64,000 bases of DNA from an uncultured Lachnospiraceae bacterium (GTDB lineage: Bacteria; Bacillota; Clostridia; Lachnospirales; Lachnospiraceae). The notes under the pieces are model-generated. The model saw nothing but the letters and a program-made list of their open reading frames with translations. It made no database searches and was not told the origin of the DNA. Both the position numbers and the translations under genes were made by a program. Position 1 is the stretch's first letter. Every line of letters starts with the position of its first letter. Shown in pieces: positions 17,221 to 26,371 of this stretch. The DNA lies in contig URPH01000012.1 in assembly GCA_900549665.1 (NCBI GenBank), forward strand, positions 5,727 through 69,726, in the 5' to 3' direction.

Positions 17221-19269
17221 CTAGATCTCTCCTTTTTCCAACATAGTCGTCAATGTCTCTTTCAGAATATCGATTGCCTGTTCTACCGATACTTCCTTAA
17301 GCTGCGCCGCAGCAACATTGATGTGTCCGCCGCCGCCCAGTTTTTCCATGATGATCTGGACATTGATCTCATCCATACTGCGGGCACTGATATAAATCAA
17401 ATTATTATATTCTGTCAGCACAAAGCTGGCCTTGATTTTGTTCATATTGAGCAGCTCATTGGCCGCCTGGGCACCGACAACAGTCGGGCTTAGGGAATCT
17501 CCCGGATCGCATACGGAAATAGCAAATGCATCCTTGAAAATCTCCGCCCTGCTGATGGTCTCGGCCTTGATCCGGTAATCAGTCACGTCATCGCGGAACA
17601 TCTTGCGCACACGCAAAACATCCGCACCGCTCCTGCGCAGATATGCAGCCGCTTCAAACGTACGGACACCTGCTTTGGCTGTAAAATTGTTGCTGTCTAT
17701 AACAATTCCTCCGTACAGACAGTCTGCCTCTGTACCTTTCAGACGCAGTCCGTCGATATACTGGATAACCTCCGTGACCATTTCACAGGTACTCGACGCA
17801 TAGGACTCTATATAGGACAGAGTTGCATTTTCAATATATTCTTCTCCCTGTCTGTGATGATCCAGCACAACGATCGAGCGGCACTGCTTTAACAGCTCCG
17901 GACATTCTGTAATACTCGGCTTGTTGACATCCACTACAACCAGACAGGTATTGTTGCCTGCATATTCCATTGCCTGCGAACTGCTGATCAACACCGGATC
18001 CTCAGTATCAACAGATTCCATAAAATGATCCACCATAGGCTTTAAACTCGGCGGAACTTCATTAAGGACAATATTGGCAGTCCTTCCAAGAGATTTGGCA
18101 ATACAGCATATACCGACAGCAGCACCAAAGCTGTCTACATCGGGCATCCGGTGTCCCATGACAAGAACACGATCTCTTGTTGAGATCAGTTCCTTTAAGG
18201 CATGTGCTTTTACACGCGCTTTTACACGGGTATTTTTTTCAACACGCTGGCTCTTTCCTCCATAGTAGCTTACGCCTTCCTTGGTCTTGACAACGGCCTG
18301 GTCACCGCCACGGCCCAAAGCAAGATCAATGGATGTACGTGCATATTCATAATTTTGTGCATAGGTAAGACCTCCGACACCCACACCGATACTCAGAGTC
18401 ACCGACATTTCATTGCCGATATTGACTGTTTTGACCTCTTCAAGAAGATCAAAACGATTTTCCTCCAGTGTCTTTAAAGCCTGCTTGCGGATGATAAAGA
18501 AAAATTTATCCTTCTCCATCTTGCGAACAATACCGTCAAGTGAGGCAAAATACTTGTTGACACGCCTTTCGATAAGCGCGGTCAAAAGCGAGCGGCGTAC
18601 CTCCTCCACACTGTCAAGTGCTTCTTCATAATTATCAAAATACAAAAGTCCGACTGCCAGACTCTGATTGTCAATTTCTCTCAGAGCAAGCTTTAATGCA
18701 GTCTGATCAAACAGATAGATTGCGATCAGATGCCCCTCGTAAGGCCCGTCCGAGGTAAAAACGTCACTATTGGCAACCATTTCATCCAAAGGAATTTTTT
18801 TCATTTTGGCATGAAAATCACGGTCCTCATACTGGAAATCCACTTCCGCTTCATCCTCTTCCTTCCCCGGAAATTTATCCTTTGTCAAAGAAGGAAACAG
18901 AGAATGGATCATTTTGCTTTCCGGCTTGGTCTTTCCGGCAATCTGTATGAAAGCCCGGTTAGCCCAGATGATCCTGCCGCTCTCATCCAACAGCGCATTG
19001 GGCAACTCCAGATCCCGCAAAAGCCGTTTCTGTATCTGTCCATACTGTGTTGCAAAGCTGACCAACTCCGTCATGACAACCGGTCTGTTGAAATGCTCCA
19101 TGAGTAAAAAAACAACCAGATAAATCAAAGTAAACACAGACATCAGAATACCTGCAGTCACATCGATCGTATAAGTGATAATATCTGTAATTGCCAGTAA
19201 TACGCCAAATATTAACGGCATCTGAAAATATAAGCGTAATCTTCCCTTGAATTTTAAATTTTTGTCCAT
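17221..19269 (-). CDS. gdpP: Cyclic-di-AMP phosphodiesterase GdpP
   Basis: 682 aa from the chosen start. Two N-terminal helices (about residues 15-60), a PAS-like domain (about 80-165), a degenerate GGDEF domain ending in GRGGDQAVVK, then DHH (GHRMPDVDSFGAAVG, VVDVNKP, VVLDHHRQ) and DHHA1 (GGGGHINVAAAQL) domains. All DHH metal ligands are visible. It hydrolyses c-di-AMP to pApA at the membrane, influencing wall and potassium homeostasis. ATG at 19269 has GAGG 9 nt upstream; the longer start at 19284 has a poorer site. Confidence 0.93.
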   Translation of the reverse strand: MDKNLKFKGRLRLYFQMPLIFGVLLAITDIITYTIDVTAGILMSVFTLIYLVVFLLMEHFNRPVVMTELVSFATQYGQIQKRLLRDLELPNALLDESGRIIWANRAFIQIAGKTKPESKMIHSLFPSLTKDKFPGKEEDEAEVDFQYEDRDFHAKMKKIPLDEMVANSDVFTSDGPYEGHLIAIYLFDQTALKLALREIDNQSLAVGLLYFDNYEEALDSVEEVRRSLLTALIERRVNKYFASLDGIVRKMEKDKFFFIIRKQALKTLEENRFDLLEEVKTVNIGNEMSVTLSIGVGVGGLTYAQNYEYARTSIDLALGRGGDQAVVKTKEGVSYYGGKSQRVEKNTRVKARVKAHALKELISTRDRVLVMGHRMPDVDSFGAAVGICCIAKSLGRTANIVLNEVPPSLKPMVDHFMESVDTEDPVLISSSQAMEYAGNNTCLVVVDVNKPSITECPELLKQCRSIVVLDHHRQGEEYIENATLSYIESYASSTCEMVTEVIQYIDGLRLKGTEADCLYGGIVIDSNNFTAKAGVRTFEAAAYLRRSGADVLRVRKMFRDDVTDYRIKAETISRAEIFKDAFAISVCDPGDSLSPTVVGAQAANELLNMNKIKASFVLTEYNNLIYISARSMDEINVQIIMEKLGGGGHINVAAAQLKEVSVEQAIDILKETLTTMLEKGEI

Positions 19270-19382
19270 TTGCAACTGCCTCATTTTGTCTCATTCTGCT
19301 AAAGAGACATCTATAAAAATCATTCCAATAAACAAAAAGTGTACATATGTCCATCTTCATATATCAGGTCATATACGTTATT

Positions 19383-19410
19383 AGTATACCATTAAAACCA
19401 TTATTTTGCA
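19383..19410 (-). promoter_or_regulatory. Predicted promoter of gdpP-rplI-dnaB
   Basis: An extended -10 element TGGTATACT on the minus strand (TATACT at plus 19383-19388) with a poor -35 (TGCAAA, 16-bp spacer). It is about 110 nt upstream of gdpP. Confidence 0.5.
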
Positions 19411-19475
19411 CATACTATATATGGTGGTATATGATAAAAAGTTCGCTTTAAATATACAGTTTAGGGGATATCAAC

Positions 19476-19514
19476 AAAAAAAGACCAGCTGCCGAAATCC
19501 ATCAGCAGTTGGTC
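19476..19514 (-). terminator. Terminator of rpsF-ssb-rpsR
   Basis: Minus-strand stem GACCAACTGC/GCAGCTGGTC with a single mismatch, then seven T residues. It begins about 15 nt after the rpsR stop. Confidence 0.88.
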
Positions 19515-19527
19515 CTTGAAAATCATA

Positions 19528-19791
19528 TTAGTCCTGAACGTAGGGCATCAAAGCGATGTGACGAGCTCTCTTGATAGCTACTGTCAAAGCTCTCTGATGT
19601 TTAGCACAGTTTCCTGTGATACGGCGAGGAAGGATTTTTCCTCTTTCAGAAACATATTTTCTTAATTTAGCTGTATCTTTGTAATCGATAACATTATCTT
19701 TACCGCAGAATACACAAACTTTTTTTCTTCTACGGATTCCACCTCTTCTCTTCATGGGAGAATCGGATTTGTCTGTCTTGTTAAAAGCCAT
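19528..19791 (-). CDS. rpsR: 30S ribosomal protein S18
   Basis: 87 aa. RRKKVCVFCGKDNVIDYKD, KILPRRITGNCAKHQR and the C-terminal ALMPYVQD are family hallmarks. The CVFC pair plus Cys and His in GNCAKH suggest the zinc-binding form of S18. It is the last gene of the conserved rpsF-ssb-rpsR operon, 23 nt after ssb. Confidence 0.97.
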   Translation of the reverse strand: MAFNKTDKSDSPMKRRGGIRRRKKVCVFCGKDNVIDYKDTAKLRKYVSERGKILPRRITGNCAKHQRALTVAIKRARHIALMPYVQD

Positions 19792-19814
19792 GTCTTTGCC
19801 TCCATTCTGTTTCT

Positions 19815-20258
19815 CTAATTGAACGGCAATTCCTCGATACCTTCGGGGATATTGATAAATCCTGCACCAGCCTCAACCGGAGCGGCATTATTCTGAGCAG
19901 GCACATAACCACCATTGTCAGAACCACCCTGGGCATTTTTGCTTTCAGCAAATTCCTGATCTTCTACAACTACATCTGTGGTATATACCTTCATACCATC
20001 TTTGTTGGTATAGCTGCCGGTCTGAATACGTCCGGTAAGAGCGATCTTGGTTCCCTTGTGCAGATATTTTTCTGCAAATTCACCCTGTCTTCCAAAAGCA
20101 ACACAATTAATAAAGTCTGCAGTCTGGCCATCCTGACTGTTGCGGCCTCTACGGTCTACAGCAACGGAATATCTTGCAATAGCCAGTGGCTGATCTCCCT
20201 GTGAGTATCTCACTTCAGGATCTCTTGTTAATCGTCCCATTAGAATTACTTTATTCAT
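19815..20258 (-). CDS. ssb: Single-stranded DNA-binding protein
   Basis: 147 aa. The OB fold runs MNKVILMGRLTRDPEVRYSQ to TTDVVVEDQEFAESK, followed by a Gly/Asn/Ala-rich linker. The acidic tip reads EELPFN, so one Asn follows the usual terminal PF that partner proteins bind. It coats single-stranded DNA in replication and repair. It sits between rpsF and rpsR as in most Firmicutes. Confidence 0.97.
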   Translation of the reverse strand: MNKVILMGRLTRDPEVRYSQGDQPLAIARYSVAVDRRGRNSQDGQTADFINCVAFGRQGEFAEKYLHKGTKIALTGRIQTGSYTNKDGMKVYTTDVVVEDQEFAESKNAQGGSDNGGYVPAQNNAAPVEAGAGFINIPEGIEELPFN

Positions 20259-20276
20259 ATATTTTCCTACTTTCTA

Positions 20277-20567
20277 TTATGCCTCGTCTTGTCTTACGCA
20301 TAAGAATCTGATGACATTTTCCATAAGACGAACATTGTTTTCAACGTCGTAAGGAACCTTTGCATCAGCATCGAACTGGATGAAATAATAGAATGCTTCA
20401 CTCATTTTCTGAATGTCATATGCAAGTTTCTTCTTGCCCCATTCATCAACATTTGTGATTGTTCCACCGAATCTCTCGATATAGCCTTTAACTTTTTCGA
20501 TCGTTGCGGCTCTTTCATCGTCTTCGATTTTAGCACTAACAATAACGGCTAATTCATATTTGTTCAT
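20277..20567 (-). CDS. rpsF: 30S ribosomal protein S6
   Basis: 96 aa. MNKYELAVIVSAKIEDDERA, WGKKKLAYDIQK and the YYFIQFDAD strand match S6, which pairs with S18 on the small-subunit platform. AGGAGGTAAC lies upstream. The 5' region 20568-20666 contains a C/G-rich stretch where autoregulatory S6:S18 leader RNAs occur in other Firmicutes, but the expected structure was not convincingly identified. Confidence 0.97.
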   Translation of the reverse strand: MNKYELAVIVSAKIEDDERAATIEKVKGYIERFGGTITNVDEWGKKKLAYDIQKMSEAFYYFIQFDADAKVPYDVENNVRLMENVIRFLCVRQDEA

Positions 20568-20666
20568 GCTTGTTACCTCCTTTTGGTCTCTGGCCCCCTA
20601 ACTTTTAGTAGAGAGCAAGGAATAATATATCACAAACATGAATGATACCATCTATCCACGCAAATT

Positions 20667-20849
20667 TCAAGTATTTTTGTGGATTTCTTTTGTATTTTTT
20701 TGCACCTGTGTCCGCGGCATCATCAGCTGATGTCCGCACCCCTCACACTTTAACCGAAAGTCTGCACCCGTGCGCAGCACGATCCAGTTTTTACTTCCAC
20801 AGGGGTGCTGCTTTTTAAACGTAATGATATCCCCAACCTGATAATCCAT
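20667..20849 (-). CDS. DUF951 family protein
   Basis: 60 aa. VGDIITFKKQHPCGS, WIVLRTGADFRLKCEGCGHQ and MMPR are the full DUF951 signature, with a CxxC pair suggesting metal binding. Function is unknown; it is widespread in Firmicutes. ATG at 20849 is preferred (AGAGGA 5-6 nt upstream); the TTG at 20867 would overlap the sirtuin stop. Confidence 0.88.
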   Translation of the reverse strand: MDYQVGDIITFKKQHPCGSKNWIVLRTGADFRLKCEGCGHQLMMPRTQVQKNTKEIHKNT

Positions 20850-20863
20850 GAAAATCCTCTTTC

Positions 20864-21586
20864 TCAATGAACCTCGATCTGTGAAAGGATTTCACCGATC
20901 GGTCCGCTGATCACTAAATCGGCCATCGCATCCCTTGATGTCGGCGCTTTGTTAATGACAACCAGCTTGTTTCCTTTATAATAGTCGATCAGCCCTGCTG
21001 CCGGATATACGACCAGCGAAGTACCTCCGATTATCAGCATATCTGCCGATGCGATCGCATGGATGGCATTGGTCAGGGTGTCCTGATCAAGCCCCTCTTC
21101 ATATAAAACCACATCCGGCTTGACCGTTCCTCCGCATTCACACGCAGGTATCCCCGGGGAATTGAGAATATACTGTGAATCATAAAACTTTCCGCATTTC
21201 TCACAATAATTGCGCAGCACACTTCCATGCAGCTCATATACCGTCCTGCTGCCGGCTGCCTGATGCAGACCGTCTATATTTTGTGTTACAACGGCTTTTA
21301 ATTTTCCTGCTTTTTCCAGCTCTGCAAGCTTTTTGTGCGCTGCATTGGGCTTTGCGGAGGGGCAAAGCATCTTATCCTTGTAAAACCTGAAAAATTCAGA
21401 AGGATTTCTTCTGTAAAAGGTGTGACTGAGAATCGTCTCCGGCGGATAATCATATTTTTGATGATACAAGCCATCCACACTTCTGAAATCCGGAATACCG
21501 CTCTCTGTAGAAACTCCTGCGCCTCCAAAAAAAACAATAGAATTGCTTTCATCTATCATCTGCTGCAATTTTTCTACCTCTGTCAT
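20864..21586 (-). CDS. NAD-dependent protein deacylase (Sir2 family)
   Basis: 240 aa. NAD-binding GAGVSTESGIPDFRS, catalytic QNIDGLH and HGSV, and four zinc cysteines (CEKC and ACEC) are all present. It removes acyl groups from lysines using NAD+. It lies upstream of the DUF951 gene with a 14-nt gap, so they are probably cotranscribed. Confidence 0.95.
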   Translation of the reverse strand: MTEVEKLQQMIDESNSIVFFGGAGVSTESGIPDFRSVDGLYHQKYDYPPETILSHTFYRRNPSEFFRFYKDKMLCPSAKPNAAHKKLAELEKAGKLKAVVTQNIDGLHQAAGSRTVYELHGSVLRNYCEKCGKFYDSQYILNSPGIPACECGGTVKPDVVLYEEGLDQDTLTNAIHAIASADMLIIGGTSLVVYPAAGLIDYYKGNKLVVINKAPTSRDAMADLVISGPIGEILSQIEVH

Positions 21587-21605
21587 AAATACCTCCTATA
21601 AAAAA

Positions 21606-21634
21606 ACAGTTCATGCAGGATCTGCATGAACTGT
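21606..21634 (-). terminator. Terminator of the chemotaxis receptor gene
   Basis: Perfect 12-bp stem ACAGTTCATGCA/TGCATGAACTGT with a 5-nt loop; on the minus strand it is followed by seven T residues. Confidence 0.92.
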
Positions 21635-21648
21635 CTGACTTGCTATGA

Positions 21649-22953
21649 TTAAATGTAAATCTGAAAACGATTGGTCTGTGTTGTCAGATTGTCTGCGACC
21701 TGATTTAAACGGCTGGTTGCATTTTTAATTTCACCGATAGTTGCTGTCAGCTCTTCTGCACTTGCAGCAGTCTCCTGCGTAGATGCCGCATTCTCCTCTG
21801 CGATAGCGGAAAGGCTTTCAACAGACATGATCACGCGGCCTTTGGCTTCATCCAGAGTTTTGGTACTCTGGGCAATGCTTTCAACACCTTCCATGGTAAC
21901 GATCAGTCCATTATTAACCTTATCAAATACACGCTTGGTCATCTCAACCTTGTCTGCCTGGAAACCAATGATGGCATCAACGGTATTCATCGTCTTAACC
22001 GCCTGCTCGGTATCTGCCAGCAGATTATTGATAATCCCTTCGATTGTCTTGGCTGACTGGTTGGACTGTTCGGCAAGATTTTTGATCTGCTCGGCAACAA
22101 CGGCAAAACCGCGTCCGCTTTCACCGGCTCTTGCTGCTTCAATGGATGCATTTAACGCCAACAGATTGGTCTCACTTGCGATGGAGGAAATCAGCTCTGT
22201 CGCTTTGTGGATCTCCTGTGCTGATTCGTTGGTTGTATTGGTCTGTTCATATATAACTGCAATCTGTGCTTTTACTTTTTCGGAAATCGTCTTTAACTCG
22301 CCTACGGAGTCAACACCTTCCTGACCGGCCGCCTTCATCTGATCGGCATTGACGATCAGCTTGGCAACAGCATTGCTTGTTTCTTCAATTCCTTCACCGA
22401 TACGTCCGATCGCATCGGATACAGCCTGTGTCTCAGAAGCCTGTGCGGTCGCACCGTTGGCCATATCTCCCATGCTTCTTGCAACATCCTCAGATGCTGT
22501 GCTGGTCTGTTCGGCCATCTTATCCAGACGTGCGGTTGATTCCTCAATAACATCGGATGTATTGCCGACCTGGCCGATAACATCCTTTAACTGACCGATA
22601 ACCATATTGGCATGGTCTGCCAAAACACCGATCTCATCCTTGCGTTCCAGATCGATCTTGCCAAGCTCTGCGGTCAGATCACCACTTCCGGCACGATCCA
22701 GTGTGGCAATAATACGGTCAACAGAATTGCCAAGCTTCCATGCAAATGCCTGCATTACGAAAAACATGACAACCGAATTTAAAATAAAGATCAGAAGCAT
22801 CGGTACCTTGACCGTTGCCAGAACATCTTTTCCATAGAAAATACGAATTCCAAGCATCAGCTCGGCAAAAGTTGCAACCAGCGGAACAACTGAATAGATC
22901 AGCAGCTTCCATTTGATGTTAAGCTTAATATCTGTTTTTTTCGTCATACCCAA
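21649..22953 (-). CDS. Methyl-accepting chemotaxis protein with minimal sensory region
   Basis: 434 aa. Two membrane helices lie close together (about residues 13-30 and 47-70) with only about 15 residues between, so there is no sizeable extracellular sensor. A HAMP-like region follows (about 75-125), then the signalling coiled coil with the hairpin tip IASETNLLALNASIEAARAGE and FAVVAEQIKNLAEQS. It would relay signals to CheA. Methylation regions appear as Ala/Glu/Gln-rich helices. It follows the cache-GGDEF gene by 129 bp and has its own terminator. Confidence 0.93.
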   Translation of the reverse strand: MGMTKKTDIKLNIKWKLLIYSVVPLVATFAELMLGIRIFYGKDVLATVKVPMLLIFILNSVVMFFVMQAFAWKLGNSVDRIIATLDRAGSGDLTAELGKIDLERKDEIGVLADHANMVIGQLKDVIGQVGNTSDVIEESTARLDKMAEQTSTASEDVARSMGDMANGATAQASETQAVSDAIGRIGEGIEETSNAVAKLIVNADQMKAAGQEGVDSVGELKTISEKVKAQIAVIYEQTNTTNESAQEIHKATELISSIASETNLLALNASIEAARAGESGRGFAVVAEQIKNLAEQSNQSAKTIEGIINNLLADTEQAVKTMNTVDAIIGFQADKVEMTKRVFDKVNNGLIVTMEGVESIAQSTKTLDEAKGRVIMSVESLSAIAEENAASTQETAASAEELTATIGEIKNATSRLNQVADNLTTQTNRFQIYI

Positions 22954-23082
22954 ACCTCTCTTTTATCATCTATTGTAACGTTCCCCTAAATAATCCCATT
23001 TATGAGCATATTATACCATACTTTTTCATAATTGTAAGGTCTATTTTCCCATTTTAAGAGCATTTTAGAGCATTCTATATAT

Positions 23083-24378
23083 TTATACCGTTTCATCTCC
23101 CACAACCTGGTCTCTTCCGTTCCTTTTTCCCCGGTAAAGATACTCATCCGCTCTTTTAACAACCTGTTCAATACTTTCCTTTTGTCTATAAGAAGATATG
23201 CCGAATGTCATGCTGACATGAAAGCTCTGTCCCTCATATGTAAACTCCGTATCCCGGATGCTCTCGATCACACGTTCCACAATCTCACGGGCAGTCCGGT
23301 AATCTGTTTTAAACGCAAGCAGGAATTCTTCACCACCCCAGCGGATGGGAACACCCTGTTCTCCTACCAGCTCCTCCATGACTTCTGAAATTCCGGTCAG
23401 CACCATATCCCCGCATTCATGACCGTAGGTATCATTGATCTTTTTGAAAAAGTCAATATCTCCCAGTGCAACGACAACCTGTCTGCGGTAATTACTGCTC
23501 TCCGCAAGATCAATATATTTGGACAGCTCCATGCGCCCTGCGCGCCGGTTGTACAAACCGGTAAGAGGATCCCTGTAAATGAGGGTCTGCAGGTTAGCGC
23601 CCACCTCCTGCGCATGTCTGCCCATATCTCCCAGCTCATCGCTCCTTTGTAAAATAGCAGCAGGCATCCGGGTCTTAAAGTTATTTTCTGCCAGACTTCC
23701 GATATAATCACCGATCTGTTTAAGAGCTTTTACAATATTACTCGCATACATGGATGCAATCACAAAAACAGCCATCAGAGCGATCAAAAAGACGATCACG
23801 ATCTTGGTCACGATCGTATGTACACTGACTTTTACACTCTCATTGGTCATACCGGCAAATACCATTCCGCATATTTCATTTCCGTTTCGCAGCGGAACAT
23901 AATATCCGTAATAAAACTGTCCGTTGATTTCAACGCGATCCGAATAATATTCGTTGCCCATCCGGATGGCCTCGATGATATTGGCATCTTCCGTCGTTGT
24001 ATGGATAAACCGTCCTCCGTCGGAATCCTTTATTGTAGTCAGCATCCTGGTATCTCCATAAAAAATACTGATCTCATTTCCTGTGTTTTCTTTTATCTGG
24101 TCGATCAGTGTATAATCTCCGCTCAGATCAACGCCACCCATCAGAAAACGCTGGCCTTCTGTCTTTATTTCTCCCGGATAAGACAGGGAATAAAGCGCAA
24201 CGGTCTCTCTTGCCGTGGAAGCAAGTGCTTTTTTGATCTCCAGTTCCATTCCTTCCGATACACTCTGTGTTCCAAGTACAATAAAGATAATGCCCAGCAC
24301 CAAAATCGGCATTCCCATGACAGCAGCGAGGGACAAAAACAACCCTGCACCTCTTTTTTTGGTATTGTTCCGATCCAT
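23083..24378 (-). CDS. Diguanylate cyclase with single extracellular cache sensor
   Basis: 431 aa from the chosen start. A first membrane helix (about residues 12-35), an extracytoplasmic cache-like domain with YSDRVEINGQFYYGYY and PLRNGNEICGMVFAG, a second helix, a HAMP-like linker and a GGDEF domain (DPLTGLYNRRAG, DIDFFKKINDTYGH, RWGGEEF). The active site is intact, and no RxxD inhibitory site precedes it. It makes c-di-GMP. ATG at 24378 has GAGGTG 8 nt upstream; an ATG at 24426 overlapping the upstream stop (ATGA) is the alternative. Confidence 0.92.
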   Translation of the reverse strand: MDRNNTKKRGAGLFLSLAAVMGMPILVLGIIFIVLGTQSVSEGMELEIKKALASTARETVALYSLSYPGEIKTEGQRFLMGGVDLSGDYTLIDQIKENTGNEISIFYGDTRMLTTIKDSDGGRFIHTTTEDANIIEAIRMGNEYYSDRVEINGQFYYGYYVPLRNGNEICGMVFAGMTNESVKVSVHTIVTKIVIVFLIALMAVFVIASMYASNIVKALKQIGDYIGSLAENNFKTRMPAAILQRSDELGDMGRHAQEVGANLQTLIYRDPLTGLYNRRAGRMELSKYIDLAESSNYRRQVVVALGDIDFFKKINDTYGHECGDMVLTGISEVMEELVGEQGVPIRWGGEEFLLAFKTDYRTAREIVERVIESIRDTEFTYEGQSFHVSMTFGISSYRQKESIEQVVKRADEYLYRGKRNGRDQVVGDETV

Positions 24379-24422
24379 AAATCCAGCACCTCTTTTCGAT
24401 CGGGGCCTGTTCTGACTTCCAA

Positions 24423-24776
24423 TCATGAAATCAGCCCGGAAACAGCCCCGCAGTATTCTTTTCTGATCTGATAATTTTCATCTTCCAATGCCGGGATAAA
24501 AGTCTTTGTCACATCCTCCGGTCTCCGTATCAGATCCTGTTTATCTTCACGTTTTAATTGCTTGATAGCATACTCTAATCTGGCAGCCGAAGCATAGCTT
24601 TCTGCTTCCCATACCATCCTGATCTCCTGTACACGTCGGGAATGCGTATACCGCGCACCCTTTTTCCCCTGCGCAAAATGCTCCTTCATGCGTCTTCTGA
24701 CATCTGTCGTGATGCCCGTATACAATGTATGATCTTCACATTCCACAATATAAATATAGGTAATCCTGTTTTTTAT
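24423..24776 (-). CDS. GIY-YIG nuclease-like protein (YazA type), apparent ATA start
   Basis: 117 aa if translation starts at ATA (24776). The GIY-YIG fold is present: YIYIVECEDHTLYTG, catalytic-type Arg in TTDVRRRM and Glu in RLEYAIKQL. Single-domain proteins of this kind (Bacillus YazA/YhbQ) are DNA-repair-like with uncertain function. The only standard start, GTG at 24746, would delete the first strand of the motif. An AAGGTG site precedes ATA and the ATA overlaps the previous stop TAA, mirroring the usual ATGA coupling. Identity is strong; the start is inferred. Confidence 0.75.
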   Translation of the reverse strand: MKNRITYIYIVECEDHTLYTGITTDVRRRMKEHFAQGKKGARYTHSRRVQEIRMVWEAESYASAARLEYAIKQLKREDKQDLIRRPEDVTKTFIPALEDENYQIRKEYCGAVSGLIS

Positions 24777-25702
24777 TTTTCCACACCTTCTAAATCAAAC
24801 GGCGGCACAAAGCTCTCATCAGCGGTTTTTCCGATCTGCATATAAGCTTTTGTAATGCCGATGGACAGTGCATAATCTATCACTTTCTGATATTCATATG
24901 TCGTAAGCTTTCTCCCCAGCTCCCGATCCGGCAGATCAATCCCCTTCATCGGAGTATATTGATTCATAATACTCAGATAAATCCGGTCTCCATACTGCTC
25001 ATACAGATACCGCAGAATCCTTTCTGCTTCCTTCCGCTGTCCCGGAAGTACCAGATGCCTGACGATCACCCCATGGGTAATAAATCCCCGCTCATCGAAA
25101 ACAACCTGCGGCTCCTGTCTGACCATTTCCCGTATCGCCGCTTTTGCTTCTTCCGCATAATCGGGTGCACCAAAGTATCGCCTTCCCAGCTCCCACGACA
25201 TACATTTAAAGTCCGGAAGATATACATCAACCCATCCTTCTAAAAGCCGCAGCGCTTCAACCGATTCATATCCGCCGCTGTTATAAATAACCGGTATGCC
25301 AAGCCCCTGATCCTTTGCCCGCTTTAAGGCTTCTACGATCGTTGGTATAAACATCACACCGGTCACAAGATTAATATTGTTGGCCTTTTTATCCTGTAAT
25401 TCCAAAAAGATTTCGGCGAGCCTTCCGGTATCAATGACCTGTCCCGCTTTTCCTCTGGATATCTCATGATTTTGACAAAATACACACCGCAGATTGCAGC
25501 CGGAAAAAAAGACTGCTCCCGACCCCTGTTCTCCGCTGATGCAGGGCTCCTCATAAAAATGAAGCGCGGCCCTTGCAACTACCGGCCAGGCCTTCATATG
25601 GCAGATCCCGTACTGCCCGCCCGACCTGTCTGCGCCGCACCTTCTGGGGCATAGCATGCAATGACCGTATACCTGTTTTTCCAATTCGCTGTATGTCTTC
25701 AT
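24773..25702 (-). CDS. Radical SAM protein, PflA-like (COG1313 type)
   Basis: 309 aa. The radical SAM cluster motif is C69-NLR-C73-VF-C76 (CxxxCxxC), preceded by an extra cysteine set near residues 15-34 (CMLCPRRC, YGIC). The remainder fits the family of stand-alone pyruvate formate-lyase-activase-like proteins whose substrate is unknown. It overlaps the PilZ gene by 4 nt upstream and the GIY-YIG gene downstream, so it is in the middle of a tightly coupled operon. Confidence 0.88.
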   Translation of the reverse strand: MKTYSELEKQVYGHCMLCPRRCGADRSGGQYGICHMKAWPVVARAALHFYEEPCISGEQGSGAVFFSGCNLRCVFCQNHEISRGKAGQVIDTGRLAEIFLELQDKKANNINLVTGVMFIPTIVEALKRAKDQGLGIPVIYNSGGYESVEALRLLEGWVDVYLPDFKCMSWELGRRYFGAPDYAEEAKAAIREMVRQEPQVVFDERGFITHGVIVRHLVLPGQRKEAERILRYLYEQYGDRIYLSIMNQYTPMKGIDLPDRELGRKLTTYEYQKVIDYALSIGITKAYMQIGKTADESFVPPFDLEGVEK

Positions 25703-26358
25703 ACGGAAATACCGGAAGAGTCATCTTCCCGGTCCTTCGGCTTCATAATTTTTCTCTGACGCGCCGTGATATAACGGTCAATCTCCGGACGCGGAATCAT
25801 ATAGCATCCAAAAAGCGTTTTGCCGTCTTCCCTGTCTTCTCTTCGTACAACACGGCCCATAACGGAAATCTCCATATCCATCAGAGTATCCTTGTATAAC
25901 ACCTGGACATATTCCATATTTTGATTATCATAATGTCCGACAATAAAAGAAAAGCCGGAAGAGCTCATATCCACAATATAAGCATCGACCGTTGCCTTTC
26001 CATGGTTGACGTAGCAGTATTCATCAACCGGCACGCGGAAATGTGACCGTCTGTTTAGATTAACACCATTTTCCCTTGTAATGATCGCATGATATTTCTG
26101 ATCCCGGAACTTGATATACTGAACATAACAGCCCCTGAAAATAACCGGCTTTCCATCGCGTATGGCAACCACCTCGGCGATCACGCCTTCCTTATCAAAG
26201 GTCAGCACCTGATCTTCATATTTGAGCGGTGGAACCAGAATACATTTTCCCTTTGCGGAAACATCCAGAACCGGACATTTCCACTCCATTTTGTCACGCT
26301 CCTTCATTTTTACCGTGAGGGTGACAAATTCTTCTTTTTCTAATTCATAAATAAACAT
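25699..26358 (-). CDS. PilZ domain c-di-GMP receptor (YcgR-like)
   Basis: 219 aa. An N-terminal YcgR-type beta domain (about residues 1-95) is followed by a PilZ domain with the c-di-GMP motif RRSHFR (RxxxR) and DMSSSGF (DxSxxG). Both binding motifs are complete, so c-di-GMP binding is expected, commonly controlling motility or secretion. It overlaps the radical SAM gene by 4 nt and shares a transcription unit with a diguanylate cyclase. Confidence 0.92.
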   Translation of the reverse strand: MFIYELEKEEFVTLTVKMKERDKMEWKCPVLDVSAKGKCILVPPLKYEDQVLTFDKEGVIAEVVAIRDGKPVIFRGCYVQYIKFRDQKYHAIITRENGVNLNRRSHFRVPVDEYCYVNHGKATVDAYIVDMSSSGFSFIVGHYDNQNMEYVQVLYKDTLMDMEISVMGRVVRREDREDGKTLFGCYMIPRPEIDRYITARQRKIMKPKDREDDSSGISV

Positions 26359-26371
26359 AAAAGAACCCTTT

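Noticed and set aside
20568..20666. Ribosomal protein S6:S18 leader structure
   Set aside because: A C/G-rich patch exists upstream of rpsF, but I could not fold a convincing version of the known motif.
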